A stretch of 64,000 bases of DNA from Arenibacter algicola (lineage in GTDB: Bacteria > Bacteroidota > Bacteroidia > Flavobacteriales > Flavobacteriaceae). A model generated the notes under the pieces. That model saw nothing but the letters and a program-made list of their open reading frames with translations. It did no database searches and was not told where the DNA came from. The stretch lies in the NCBI RefSeq assembly GCF_018860365.1, contig NZ_JAHKPO010000015.1, positions 1 to 64,000 on the forward strand. The letters run 5' to 3'. This document shows positions 53,827 to 62,975 of the stretch, piece after piece (positions within the stretch are counted from its first letter, which is position 1; each line of letters opens with the position of its first letter). A program made the position numbers and the translations under genes.

Positions 53827-54630
53827 CTACTCTTGTACTTTCCCTTCTACAAATATTCCATTTTCAGGCTTCGCAAAGAAACTTATCGGTTTAGCCTGTC
53901 CGCTAAACGCTATCGCTTCAAAAACAACCGGTTTTCTCGGCTCTTTAATCGTGCGCCCCTCGGAACTGTACCAAGTCAATTCTTTGGGAACTTTTAGGCC
54001 ATTTACGTCCGTCCAATCGTGATAACCTATCCAACTTACTTTATCGGAACGTTCACCACTTCTATAACTCACTGTATATCCAAGCCAAGCCATTTTAAAG
54101 GTCTGGGGGTCATAATGTAAGAAATACTCATCCTTATAAGAGGTGCCTATTCCCGAATTGAATCGAACTGCAATACCGGGATAATTAACCCCTTCATATA
54201 CCAAATCCTCCGTTTCATCATAAACAATACCCTTATCCCCCAAAACAAAAGGCATATTAAAAAAATAAGACCTAAGGTTGTGATAAAACACTGGATCGCC
54301 CTTAAACGCATTTTCTTCGTTAAGCAACCATACCTTATCACCGTCAAAACCAAGGGAATAAGCTGGTCCGTCCACCCTATCCATTCTGGTTTGTAAATCA
54401 ATGGTATGAAGCTCTTCCCCTTGCTTAAAAACCAAACTCTTCTTGTTTTTCCAATTCGCCAACCCGCCATGAGCCTCAAAAACCTTAATTAACTGCTCTG
54501 GATATCGTTCCAGATCAACCCTTGATTCTGTCCTAGGTTCGGCCATTTCCACTTCGGCTTCCTTTGTTTTGTTTTCCATTTTACAGGATAGCGTACTAAC
54601 CAGTAGCACCACTACAATTACATATTTCAT
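53827..54630 (-). CDS. Lipoprotein, DUF6503-like
   Basis: A 267-residue lipoprotein (signal VVVLLVSTLSCK, lipobox TLSC) with a beta-rich mature domain. The opening LIKVFEAHGGLANWKNKKSLVF, FNSGIGTSYKDEYFLHYDPQTF and DVNGLKVPKELTWYSSEG resemble the Bacteroidota DUF6503 group, which looks related to LolA/LppX-type lipid-binding folds. I am fairly but not fully sure of the family. It diverges from the RNA methyltransferase gene. Confidence 0.75.
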   Translation of the reverse strand: MKYVIVVVLLVSTLSCKMENKTKEAEVEMAEPRTESRVDLERYPEQLIKVFEAHGGLANWKNKKSLVFKQGEELHTIDLQTRMDRVDGPAYSLGFDGDKVWLLNEENAFKGDPVFYHNLRSYFFNMPFVLGDKGIVYDETEDLVYEGVNYPGIAVRFNSGIGTSYKDEYFLHYDPQTFKMAWLGYTVSYRSGERSDKVSWIGYHDWTDVNGLKVPKELTWYSSEGRTIKEPRKPVVFEAIAFSGQAKPISFFAKPENGIFVEGKVQE

Positions 54631-54689
54631 CTTACTTATTTTAGTTGCCCCATTGGTCGTATTACTATAATTAAGTTAACATAATATAT

Positions 54690-54697
54690 TATTTTTG
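54690..54697 (+). promoter_or_regulatory. -7 element of the RNA methyltransferase gene (predicted leaderless)
   Basis: TATTTTTG ends exactly 5 nt before the ATG at 54703. Confidence 0.6.
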
Positions 54698-54702
54698 CAC
54701 CA

Positions 54703-55512
54703 ATGAGCTATATAAAAGAGATTAGCAGTATCCATAACCCCTTAGTAAGGAGCACAATATCTTTAAAGGAAAAATCCCGTGAACGAAAAAAAAATGGGCT
54801 TTTTGTTATTGAAGGCATCAAAGAGTTACAGCTCGCAATTAAGGGACAATATACTTTAAAGACTATTCTTTTCTATCCCGAGCTCGTTACCGGCGAGGCT
54901 ATTATGGAATTAGTACATGGAATTTCACCTACACCAGAAATAATTGCCATATCAAAGGATATATTTCAAAAATTGGCGCATAGGGAAACCACTGAGGGCA
55001 TATTGGCCATAGCAGTGGCCCGGGAGCATTCCCTGGAGTCGTTAAAATTTAAAAACGACAGTCCACTTATTTTAGTGGCGGAAGCTCCTGAAAAACCAGG
55101 CAATATTGGCGCCCTCCTTCGTACCGCCGATGCTGCCGGCCTGGATGCCGTAATTATAGCCAATCCGAAAAGCGACCTATACAACCCAAATATAATCCGC
55201 TCGAGTGTTGGATGTGTTTTCACTACCAATATAGGTATGGGATCCACACCCGAAATTATCCAGTTCTTAATTAGTCGCAATATCAACATCAACTGTGCAG
55301 CACTAAGTGCCTCCAAGCCATATACAGAAATAGATTTTACCAAAGGCACGGCAATTGTGGTGGGAACAGAGGCTACCGGGCTATCCGAACAATGGCTGAA
55401 CAAGGCAACCCAAAATATTATAATTCCCATGCATGGAGAAATAGACTCCATGAACGTCTCCGTATCCGCAGCAATACTTATCTTTGAGGCAAGGAGGCAA
55501 AGGGGATTATAA
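54703..55512 (+). CDS. SpoU/TrmH-type RNA 2'-O-methyltransferase
   Basis: A 269-residue SPOUT methyltransferase. An N-terminal substrate-binding domain (about 1-100; KNGLFVIEGIKELQLAI) precedes the knotted catalytic domain with motif 1 EAPEKPGNIGALLRTADAAG, motif 2 AIVVGTEATGLSEQWL and motif 3 IIPMHGEIDSMNVSVSAAILIFE. It modifies ribose in rRNA or tRNA; the exact target (RlmB, TsnR or TrmH-like) cannot be assigned. It begins a plus-strand run towards the Ste24 protease gene. Confidence 0.92.
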   Translation: MSYIKEISSIHNPLVRSTISLKEKSRERKKNGLFVIEGIKELQLAIKGQYTLKTILFYPELVTGEAIMELVHGISPTPEIIAISKDIFQKLAHRETTEGILAIAVAREHSLESLKFKNDSPLILVAEAPEKPGNIGALLRTADAAGLDAVIIANPKSDLYNPNIIRSSVGCVFTTNIGMGSTPEIIQFLISRNININCAALSASKPYTEIDFTKGTAIVVGTEATGLSEQWLNKATQNIIIPMHGEIDSMNVSVSAAILIFEARRQRGL

Positions 55513-55575
55513 AGAAAAAACAGGCATCCACAAAACTGCAACATAAAACAATATTGAAATCCATTAATTTTTTAA

Positions 55576-56808
55576 ATGAACAGTAACATCCTATTTTATA
55601 TCATCATAGCCATTTTGTTGATTCAGTTTTTAATTGAAACTGTGCTGGAATATTTAAATGCCAAACGCTATACGGATGTTGTCCCAAGTGAACTCAACGA
55701 CGTTTTCGACCAAGAGGAATACAGAAAATCACAGGAGTATAAGAAAACCAACTATCGTTTTGGGATGGCAAGCTCTGTCTTCTCCTTAAGCCTAACCTTA
55801 ATTTTTCTAATTTTTGGGGGATTTGAATGGATAGATACCATTGCCAGGAGCTTTAGCGACAACCCTATTCTGATTGCACTTATTTTTTTCGGAATAATTA
55901 TGATAGGCAATGATATTGTTACAACCCCCTTTTCTTACTACCACACCTTTGTAATTGAGGAAAAATTTGGCTTTAACAAAAGTAGCAAAAAATTATTCTG
56001 GACAGATAAAATTAAAGGTTGGATTATGATGATGATCATCGGGGGAGGAATACTGTCATTGATCATTTGGTTTTTTCAATGGGCGGGCACCAACTTTTGG
56101 ATTTATGCCTGGGCTCTCATAGCCGTTTTTTCACTTTTCATGAACCTGTTTTATAGTAAACTGATCGTGCCCCTTTTCAACAAACAAACTCCCTTGGCAG
56201 AAGGTAGTTTAAAAAGCAAAATAGAAGCTTACGCCAAAAACGTGGGATTTGAATTAAAGAATATATTTGTGATAGATGGATCAAAAAGATCTACCAAGGC
56301 CAATGCCTATTTTTCTGGATTTGGCAAAGAAAAGAGAATAACCCTGTATGATACCTTGATCAACGACCTGGAAGAAGACGAAATTGTAGCGGTGCTTGCA
56401 CATGAAGTGGGACATTACAAAAGAAAACACATCATCTTCAATTTATCCGCCTCTATTTTACTTACCGGTCTCACCTTATTTATCCTTTCAATTTTTATAA
56501 ATAATCCGGAGGTATCTTTGGCTATTGGCGTTTCGCAACCTAGTTTTCATGCAGCGCTTATAGGTTTTGGAATCCTATACAGTCCTATTTCGGAAATAAC
56601 AGGATTGATCATGAACGCCATGTCCAGGAAATTTGAATATCAGGCAGATGACTTTGCTAAAAAAACTTTTGCCCCCAAACCTCTGATTACGTCCTTGAAA
56701 AAATTATCCAAGAACAGCCTAAGTAATCTTACACCTCATCCTGCTTATGTTTTTATGCACTATTCACACCCAACCTTGATGTCCAGAATTCAAAACTTAA
56801 AGGCATAA
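55576..56808 (+). CDS. M48-family zinc metalloprotease (Ste24/CAAX protease type)
   Basis: A 410-residue integral membrane metalloprotease with seven or so helices. The zinc motif is VLAHEVGHYKRKH (HExxH) in the fourth quarter, and the third ligand is in MNAMSRKFEYQADDFAKK. The segment VGFELKNIFVIDGSKRSTKANAYFSGFG is the family hallmark, named by its ends. In bacteria the group is involved in membrane protein quality control; CAAX processing is not expected. It lies 42 bp before the (p)ppGpp synthetase gene. Confidence 0.94.
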   Translation: MNSNILFYIIIAILLIQFLIETVLEYLNAKRYTDVVPSELNDVFDQEEYRKSQEYKKTNYRFGMASSVFSLSLTLIFLIFGGFEWIDTIARSFSDNPILIALIFFGIIMIGNDIVTTPFSYYHTFVIEEKFGFNKSSKKLFWTDKIKGWIMMMIIGGGILSLIIWFFQWAGTNFWIYAWALIAVFSLFMNLFYSKLIVPLFNKQTPLAEGSLKSKIEAYAKNVGFELKNIFVIDGSKRSTKANAYFSGFGKEKRITLYDTLINDLEEDEIVAVLAHEVGHYKRKHIIFNLSASILLTGLTLFILSIFINNPEVSLAIGVSQPSFHAALIGFGILYSPISEITGLIMNAMSRKFEYQADDFAKKTFAPKPLITSLKKLSKNSLSNLTPHPAYVFMHYSHPTLMSRIQNLKA

Positions 56809-56849
56809 TTTTTGTTGTCTACTATCATAGTTTGTGCTATTTTTAATTT

Positions 56850-59057
56850 ATGATGACCGAAGCTGCAATAGAGAAAGAAAACAAGGAAATAGCGAAGCAA
56901 TATAAGGAACTGCTGCGCATAAGCTATCAAAGTCTTACCGATGAGGATAAGAAATTGATACGCTCTGCCTTTGATATTGCCGTAGATGCCCACAAAAACC
57001 AAAGAAGGAAATCGGGAGAAGCATATGTTTTCCACCCCATAGCGGTAGCAAAAATTGTGGCTTCCGAAATGGGTTTGGATGCGGTTTCCATAGCATCTGC
57101 CCTACTCCATGATGTTGTTGAGGATACCGAATACACCCTAGCGGACATAGAACGCCTGTTTGGCGAGACCGTTGCTCGGATCGTAGACGGACTCACTAAG
57201 ATTGCCCACCTGAAAAAGGATATGAACATTTCCCAACAGGCGGAAAATTTTAGAAAAATGCTCCTTACCCTTAATGACGATGTAAGGGTTATCATTATAA
57301 AGATAGCAGACCGATATCACAATATGCTCACTATGGATTCCATGCCAGAGCATAAACAAGTGAAGATAGCCTCTGAAACCCTGTACATATACGCCCCATT
57401 AGCGCATAGAATAGGGCTCTACAATATTAAAACGGAACTGGAAGACCTTAGTCTTAAATACACTGAACCAGATGTTTACGAAGATATTTTAGGTAAGATT
57501 GAAGAGTCCAAAGAAGAACAACAGGCCTATATCGATGCTTTTTCCGGAGTAATAAGCGACTCGCTGGATAAAGAAAATCTCAATTACTACATTAAGGGCC
57601 GAATGAAATCTATATTCTCCATTCGCCGAAAAATGAAGGTTCAGAATGTATCCTTCGATGAGATTTATGACAAATTTGCGATTCGGATCATATACAAATC
57701 GGACCGGCACAACGAAAAGTTTTTGGCCTGGAAAATATATTCCATTGTTACTGATCACTTCACCCCTAACCCTGTTCGCTTACGGGATTGGATTTCCTCT
57801 CCCAAATCTACAGGTTATGAAGCCTTACACATCACTGTAATGGGCCCAAAGGGCAAATGGGTAGAAGTTCAGATCCGTAGTGAAAGAATGCACGAAATAG
57901 CCGAAAAAGGCTATGCCGCGCATTTTAAATACAAGCACGGCAATCAAAAAGAACAGGGAATTGAGGAGTGGCTCAACAAACTACAGGAAGCTCTGGAAAA
58001 TGCAAATACCAATGCGGTTGATTTTGTAGAAGAGTTTAAACTAAACCTTTATTCCAAAGAGATTTTTGTATTCACGCCCAAAGGAGAATTAAAATCCCTA
58101 CCTAAAGGAGCCACCCCTTTAGATTTTGCTTTCAATATACATACCGAAGTGGGCATGCATACCCGTGGGGCCAAAGTAAATGGCAAACTGGTTCCCTTAA
58201 ATACTACCTTGCAAAGTGGTGACCAAGTGGACATTCTCACCTCCGACACGGCCAAACCCAGTCAAAGTTGGTTGGATTACGCTACTACGGCAAGGGCCAG
58301 GTCTAAAATAAAATCCTCCTTAAGGGAAGAAAAGAAATCTACGGCTATGGAGGGCAAAGAAGTCCTTAGACGTAAATTAAAATCCCAGAAAATCACCCTT
58401 AACGAGGATACCATAAATAAGTTGGTCGTCTATTTTAAGCTCAAGACCAGCTTGGACCTGTTCTATAGAGTGGGCATAGGGGCCATTGACAATCAGATGC
58501 TAAAGGATTTTGCGGCCTCCTATAGTAACGCGTTCATTACTTTCTTTAAAAATAAGATAAAGAGAACCCCGGTTCCGGAGGATATCCACAAGGAAGAAAT
58601 TACCTCAAAATATGACACTCTTGTCTTTGGAAAGGAAGAAGACAAGTTGGAGTATAAATTATCCCAGTGTTGCAATCCCATACCAGGTGACGAGGTATTC
58701 GGATTTGTTAGTGTAAACGATGGAATTAAGGTGCATAAGAAAAACTGTCCCAATGCCATTTCCCTGCAGTCCAACTATGCCTATAGAATCATCTCGGCCA
58801 AATGGATCGATTCTTCCCAAGAAGAATTTACCGTGGAAATAATGCTTACGGGGATAGATAATATAGGTTTGATAAGTGAAATTACCGAGGTAATCTCTGG
58901 CAACTTACATGTGAATATGAGGAATATTAATTTTAGTACGGATGGCGGAACATTCTCGGGAAGAATCACCCTTGTTGTAAAAAACAATGCTATCCTTAAA
59001 AAAGTTATAGATAATCTAAAGCGCATTAACGGCATCGATAAAGTATCCAGAATTTAA
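56850..59057 (+). CDS. rsh: Bifunctional (p)ppGpp synthetase/hydrolase, RelA/SpoT family
   Basis: A 735-residue long RSH enzyme. Order: HD hydrolase (about 50-200; SGEAYVFHPIAVAKIV, LLHDVVEDTEY with the HD pair), synthetase (about 240-370; GRMKSIFSIRRKM, YDKFAIRIIY, WISSPKSTGYEALHITVMG), TGS (about 400-465; VFTPKGELKSLPKGATPLDFAF), a conserved helical/Cys region with LSQCCNPIPGDEV, and a C-terminal ACT domain. Both active sites seem intact, so it can make and destroy the alarmone. A second ATG lies directly after the first. Followed by fur and purA. Confidence 0.96.
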   Translation: MMTEAAIEKENKEIAKQYKELLRISYQSLTDEDKKLIRSAFDIAVDAHKNQRRKSGEAYVFHPIAVAKIVASEMGLDAVSIASALLHDVVEDTEYTLADIERLFGETVARIVDGLTKIAHLKKDMNISQQAENFRKMLLTLNDDVRVIIIKIADRYHNMLTMDSMPEHKQVKIASETLYIYAPLAHRIGLYNIKTELEDLSLKYTEPDVYEDILGKIEESKEEQQAYIDAFSGVISDSLDKENLNYYIKGRMKSIFSIRRKMKVQNVSFDEIYDKFAIRIIYKSDRHNEKFLAWKIYSIVTDHFTPNPVRLRDWISSPKSTGYEALHITVMGPKGKWVEVQIRSERMHEIAEKGYAAHFKYKHGNQKEQGIEEWLNKLQEALENANTNAVDFVEEFKLNLYSKEIFVFTPKGELKSLPKGATPLDFAFNIHTEVGMHTRGAKVNGKLVPLNTTLQSGDQVDILTSDTAKPSQSWLDYATTARARSKIKSSLREEKKSTAMEGKEVLRRKLKSQKITLNEDTINKLVVYFKLKTSLDLFYRVGIGAIDNQMLKDFAASYSNAFITFFKNKIKRTPVPEDIHKEEITSKYDTLVFGKEEDKLEYKLSQCCNPIPGDEVFGFVSVNDGIKVHKKNCPNAISLQSNYAYRIISAKWIDSSQEEFTVEIMLTGIDNIGLISEITEVISGNLHVNMRNINFSTDGGTFSGRITLVVKNNAILKKVIDNLKRINGIDKVSRI

Positions 59058-59067
59058 ATTTTAACTG

Positions 59068-59075
59068 TACATTTG
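59068..59075 (+). promoter_or_regulatory. -7 element of the Fur-family gene
   Basis: TACATTTG matches TAnnTTTG and ends 23 nt before the ATG, downstream of the rsh stop codon. Confidence 0.55.
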
Positions 59076-59098
59076 TACCCTAACGCTGGGTAAATGCT

Positions 59099-59554
59099 AT
59101 GGGCGAAAATAAGAATCAAGAAATAGTTAAAAATGTCTTCACCACTTTCCTGGAGGAAAATGGTCACAGAAAAACACCTGAGCGCTACGCAATCTTACAG
59201 GAAATCTACGACAGCGAAGAACATTTTGATATAGAATCGCTCTATATCACCATGAAAAACAAGAATTATCGCGTAAGCAGGGCCACACTGTATAACACTA
59301 TTGAGCTTCTCTTGGAGTGCAAATTGGTAAGAAAACATCAATTTGGAAAAAATCAGGCCCAATACGAAAAATCTTATTTTGACAGGCAGCACGATCATGT
59401 AATCCTTACGGACACCGGTGAGGTCATGGAATTTTGCGATCCACGTATTCAAAGTATAAAAAAGACCATTGAGGAAGTTTTCAATATTAAGATCAACACT
59501 CACTCGCTCTATTTTTACGGAACAAAAAATAAAGAAGAGAACACGAATAATTAA
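59099..59554 (+). CDS. Fur-family transcriptional regulator without the structural CxxC
   Basis: A 151-residue metal- or redox-responsive repressor. A winged helix (about 10-85; [42 protein letters not shown], cited by limits) is followed by the dimerisation domain with the metal-site [22 protein letters not shown]. The Cys pair that normally holds structural zinc (for example CLDCG in Fur) is replaced by ILTDTG, and only a single later Cys remains. It sits between rsh and purA, 16 nt before the latter. The metal sensed (iron, zinc, manganese, peroxide) cannot be inferred. Confidence 0.92.
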   Translation: MGENKNQEIVKNVFTTFLEENGHRKTPERYAILQEIYDSEEHFDIESLYITMKNKNYRVSRATLYNTIELLLECKLVRKHQFGKNQAQYEKSYFDRQHDHVILTDTGEVMEFCDPRIQSIKKTIEEVFNIKINTHSLYFYGTKNKEENTNN

Positions 59555-59570
59555 TCCAATTACATAAATA

Positions 59571-60842
59571 ATGGCAGTAGATTTACTACTAGGACTCCAA
59601 TGGGGAGATGAAGGAAAAGGGAAAATAGTTGATGTTTTAACAAAAAACTATGACATAATTGCACGTTTCCAAGGTGGACCAAATGCTGGCCACACATTAG
59701 AATTTGATGGTATAAAACATGTTTTGCATACCATTCCTTCAGGAATTTTCCATAAAACCGCGGTGAACATTGTTGGCAACGGGGTGGTAATAGACCCAGT
59801 TATCTTTAAAAAGGAGCTGGATAATCTTAAAAAGTTCAATCTAGATATTAAATCAAAATTATTTATCTCTAGAAAGGCCCACTTAATTCTGCCCACCCAC
59901 CGGTTACTGGATGCTGCTTCGGAAACCGCCAAAGGCAAGGCCAAAATTGGATCCACTCTAAAAGGTATTGGCCCGACCTATATGGACAAAACCGGAAGGA
60001 ACGGAATGAGGGTAGGCGATTTGGAATTCTCGGACTGGAAAGAAAAATACAGGATACTGGCCAACAAACACGAGGCCATGATCAGCTTTTACAATGTAGA
60101 GATTCAATATGACCTAAAGGAATTGGAGGCCGACTTCTTTATGGCGGTAGAAGAACTAAAAAAATTAACCTTCATAGATAGCGAAGAGTATATTTTCAAT
60201 GCTCAGAGGGAAGGTAAAAAAATATTGGCGGAAGGCGCACAGGGATCCCTATTGGATATCGATTTTGGAACCTATCCTTTTGTAACCTCATCCAATACTA
60301 CGGCAGCGGGAGCATGTACAGGATTGGGAGTGGCACCAAATAAAATAGGTAGCGTATTGGGTATTTTCAAAGCGTATACCACTCGTGTAGGCAGTGGTCC
60401 TTTCCCTACAGAACTTTTTGATGAGGACGGTGCAACCATGGGCAAGGTCGGCAACGAGTTTGGCGCAACCACAGGTAGACCAAGACGATGCGGATGGTTA
60501 GACCTGGTAGCACTTAAATACGCCGTTGAAATTAATGGGGTTACGGAATTGATGATGATGAAGGCGGACGTGCTTAGTGGTTTTAAAACTCTAAAAGTTT
60601 GTACGGCATACAACTATAAAGGAAAACAAATTAAACATTTACCCTATAGCATAGAACCGGAATATGTGACCCCGGTATACACGGAAATGAAGGGTTGGGC
60701 AAAGGATTTGACCAAAATGAGCAAGTCCGATGAACTTCCGGACACCTTAATGGATTACATAAAGTTCTTGGAAAAAGAACTGGAAGTCCCCATTAAGATT
60801 GTTTCGGTAGGACCAGATAGGACCCAGACCATATATCGATAA
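59571..60842 (+). CDS. purA: Adenylosuccinate synthetase
   Basis: A 423-residue enzyme that joins IMP and aspartate using GTP, the first committed step to AMP. The phosphate-binding loop GLQWGDEGKGKIVD starts at residue 7, followed by RFQGGPNAGHTL, GVVIDPVIFKKEL, the IMP loop GSTLKGIGPTYMDKTGRNGMRVGDL and the Asp-binding TTGRPRRCGW, with a C-terminal SVGPDRTQTI ending. It is complete. It lies 16 nt downstream of the Fur-family gene and is terminated by a strong hairpin. Confidence 0.97.
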   Translation: MAVDLLLGLQWGDEGKGKIVDVLTKNYDIIARFQGGPNAGHTLEFDGIKHVLHTIPSGIFHKTAVNIVGNGVVIDPVIFKKELDNLKKFNLDIKSKLFISRKAHLILPTHRLLDAASETAKGKAKIGSTLKGIGPTYMDKTGRNGMRVGDLEFSDWKEKYRILANKHEAMISFYNVEIQYDLKELEADFFMAVEELKKLTFIDSEEYIFNAQREGKKILAEGAQGSLLDIDFGTYPFVTSSNTTAAGACTGLGVAPNKIGSVLGIFKAYTTRVGSGPFPTELFDEDGATMGKVGNEFGATTGRPRRCGWLDLVALKYAVEINGVTELMMMKADVLSGFKTLKVCTAYNYKGKQIKHLPYSIEPEYVTPVYTEMKGWAKDLTKMSKSDELPDTLMDYIKFLEKELEVPIKIVSVGPDRTQTIYR

Positions 60843-60849
60843 CAAAAAG

Positions 60850-60873
60850 GCCATCTTAAAAGATGGCTTTTTT
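60850..60873 (+). terminator. purA terminator
   Basis: GCCATCTT-aa-AAGATGGC (60850-60867) followed by TTTTTTGTT; the stem starts 7 nt after the stop codon. Confidence 0.92.
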
Positions 60874-60930
60874 GTTATTGGTGTTTTACTAAAACTATCC
60901 CAAACTATATTATCCTCCCTCAAAATATAC

Positions 60931-60938
60931 TATTTTTG
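60931..60938 (+). promoter_or_regulatory. -7 element of the OstA-like gene
   Basis: TATTTTTG ends 16 nt before the TTG start at 60955. Confidence 0.6.
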
Positions 60939-60954
60939 ACCAAAATTTTAAACA

Positions 60955-62970
60955 TTGCTTAAGTCCATATTATTCTTATTTATTGTATTCATTTGTTGGA
61001 ATGGCCGGGGCCAGGAGCCCAAGACGGAGGTTAAACAAATAAACATTGTTTATGGGGCCAACTTCACCAAAGATGAAAAACAATATCCCGGAGCAGCCAT
61101 CTTTAGCAAGGATGATCGGCAAGTGCAATTTGAACACGAAGGAGCGGATCTATGGTGCGATATTGCCATCTATTATCAAAAAGAAAATAAACTCAAGGCC
61201 ATTGGGAACATTAAATTGCAACAGGGAGATTCCGTACAATTGACCAGCGGCAAAATTGATTATGATGGCAACCTAAACCTTGCCAAGGCCTGGGAAAATG
61301 TGGTATTGAACCATACCAGTATGACGCTTACCACGGACACCTTGCGGTTTGACCGGGAAAAACAAGAGGCTTTCTATGAACATAACGGAACAGTAGTTGA
61401 TTCCTCCAATACGCTTACCAGTAAAATAGGGCGCTACTTTACACAACTTAAAAAATCCCAGTTCTTGCAAAGTGTGAACCTTGTGAACCCAGAATTCAAT
61501 TTGGTCTCAAAGCAGTTGGATTATTATACCGAGTCCAAAAATGCCTATTTGTACGGTCCATCCACCATTACCGGAGAAACCTATAAAATGTACTGTGAAC
61601 GTGGGTTCTATGACACTAAAATCGAAAACGGATACGGAATCAAGAATACCCGTATAGACTATAATAACCGTATTATTACAGGGGATAGCTTATATTTTGA
61701 CAAAAAAACGGAATTTGCCTCCGCAACGAACAATATTACCATAAGGGACACCATAAACAATGGATTGATCAGGGCGCACTATGCAGAAGTATATAAGGCC
61801 AAGGATTCCGTTTTTGCCACCAAAAGGGCAGTATCTATCAATCTGGTAGAGCAGGATTCCCTATATATGCACGGTGATACCCTAATGATCACGGGCAAGC
61901 CGGAACAACGTATCCTAAGGGCATTCAGGAATGCCAAATTCTACAAGACCGATTTAAGCGGTAAGTGCGATTCCATCCATTTCAACCAAAAAACTGGTAT
62001 TACCGAATTAATTACCAATCCGATTATTTGGAACGGCGAAAATCAGATGACCGGGGACAGTATCCACTTACTTTCCAACCTGGAAACGGAAAAATTGGAT
62101 TCCTTAAAAGTTATCAATAATGCCTTTATTGTTTCTTTGGATACGGTGGGCAAAGTAGGCTACAATCAGGCGAAGGGCAAGGATCTATTCGGAAAATTTA
62201 TAGACAATAAACTAAGTCTTATCGACCTTGTAAAAAACACCGAGGTGATCTACTACATGTACAATGATGATCAGGAACTTATTGGAATAGACAAGACCAT
62301 ATGTAGTGCCATTAGAATGACCCTCGCCAATAATGAGATTGAGGATATTACCTTTATTACCAATCCTGATGGCGATATTTTCCCGGAAAAGGAACTCCCT
62401 GAAAACAGTAGGCTATTGAAAGGTTTTATTTGGCGTGGAAAGGAAAGGATTCTTAGCAAGGACGATATCTTTGATGAGGACGACAACAACATTAAACTAG
62501 TTACCATTCGAGGAGTGGAAAACCCTATAGATTTGGACGTGGAGCCAGAGGAGGCCCAAGAGGATCAAAGGAAACGGGATTCCATAAATTCTTCAAAGTT
62601 ATTGCCTCCCAATCCTTTGAAGAAAATGGAACCAACCAAAAAAGATCAACAGAAAAAGGAGCCCAAACCCAGCGTTTCTGAATCAAAAACAGAGGTACGT
62701 TACGAGGAGGGCGACAAAGAGGACGGTCTGGATCCCGGTTACTATTTAATAGCGAACGTTTTTGAGGTGAAGGAAAATTATGAGAAATTCATGAAAAGCC
62801 TAACTAAAAAAGGTTTAAAACCCCAACACTTTTTACGAAATTTCAACCAATACCACTATGTCTATTTAGAGCGCTATAACACCTGGGAAGAAGCGCTCCA
62901 ATCGCGCAACGACAATTTTAATGGTAATTACATGGAAGAAACCTGGATTTTAAGGATCCTTGACAAATAG
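60955..62970 (+). CDS. OstA/LptA-like envelope protein with C-terminal SPOR-like domain
   Basis: A 671-residue exported protein. A signal peptide (LFLFIVFICWNGRGQ) is followed by OstA/LptA-type beta repeats (about 25-500; for example GADLWCDIAIYYQKENKLKAIGNIKLQQGD, named by its ends, and repeated TLRFDREKQEAFYEHNG-style units) thought to act in lipopolysaccharide transport. Residues 535-590 are a Pro/Lys/Glu-rich linker, and residues about 595-670 (GYYLIANVFEVKENYEKFMKSLTKKGLK...) look like a SPOR peptidoglycan-binding domain. The start is TTG, because an in-frame TAA lies two codons before it and the -7 box fits; no ATG is available. The next gene follows after 5 nt. Confidence 0.85.
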   Translation: MLKSILFLFIVFICWNGRGQEPKTEVKQINIVYGANFTKDEKQYPGAAIFSKDDRQVQFEHEGADLWCDIAIYYQKENKLKAIGNIKLQQGDSVQLTSGKIDYDGNLNLAKAWENVVLNHTSMTLTTDTLRFDREKQEAFYEHNGTVVDSSNTLTSKIGRYFTQLKKSQFLQSVNLVNPEFNLVSKQLDYYTESKNAYLYGPSTITGETYKMYCERGFYDTKIENGYGIKNTRIDYNNRIITGDSLYFDKKTEFASATNNITIRDTINNGLIRAHYAEVYKAKDSVFATKRAVSINLVEQDSLYMHGDTLMITGKPEQRILRAFRNAKFYKTDLSGKCDSIHFNQKTGITELITNPIIWNGENQMTGDSIHLLSNLETEKLDSLKVINNAFIVSLDTVGKVGYNQAKGKDLFGKFIDNKLSLIDLVKNTEVIYYMYNDDQELIGIDKTICSAIRMTLANNEIEDITFITNPDGDIFPEKELPENSRLLKGFIWRGKERILSKDDIFDEDDNNIKLVTIRGVENPIDLDVEPEEAQEDQRKRDSINSSKLLPPNPLKKMEPTKKDQQKKEPKPSVSESKTEVRYEEGDKEDGLDPGYYLIANVFEVKENYEKFMKSLTKKGLKPQHFLRNFNQYHYVYLERYNTWEEALQSRNDNFNGNYMEETWILRILDK

Positions 62971-62975
62971 AACAA

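Noticed and set aside
59571-60842. Candidate CRISPR arrays, rRNA and tRNA genes across the window
   Set aside because: None of the expected repeats, tRNA cloverleaf arms or rRNA sequences was seen in any intergenic gap, including those above 300 bp.
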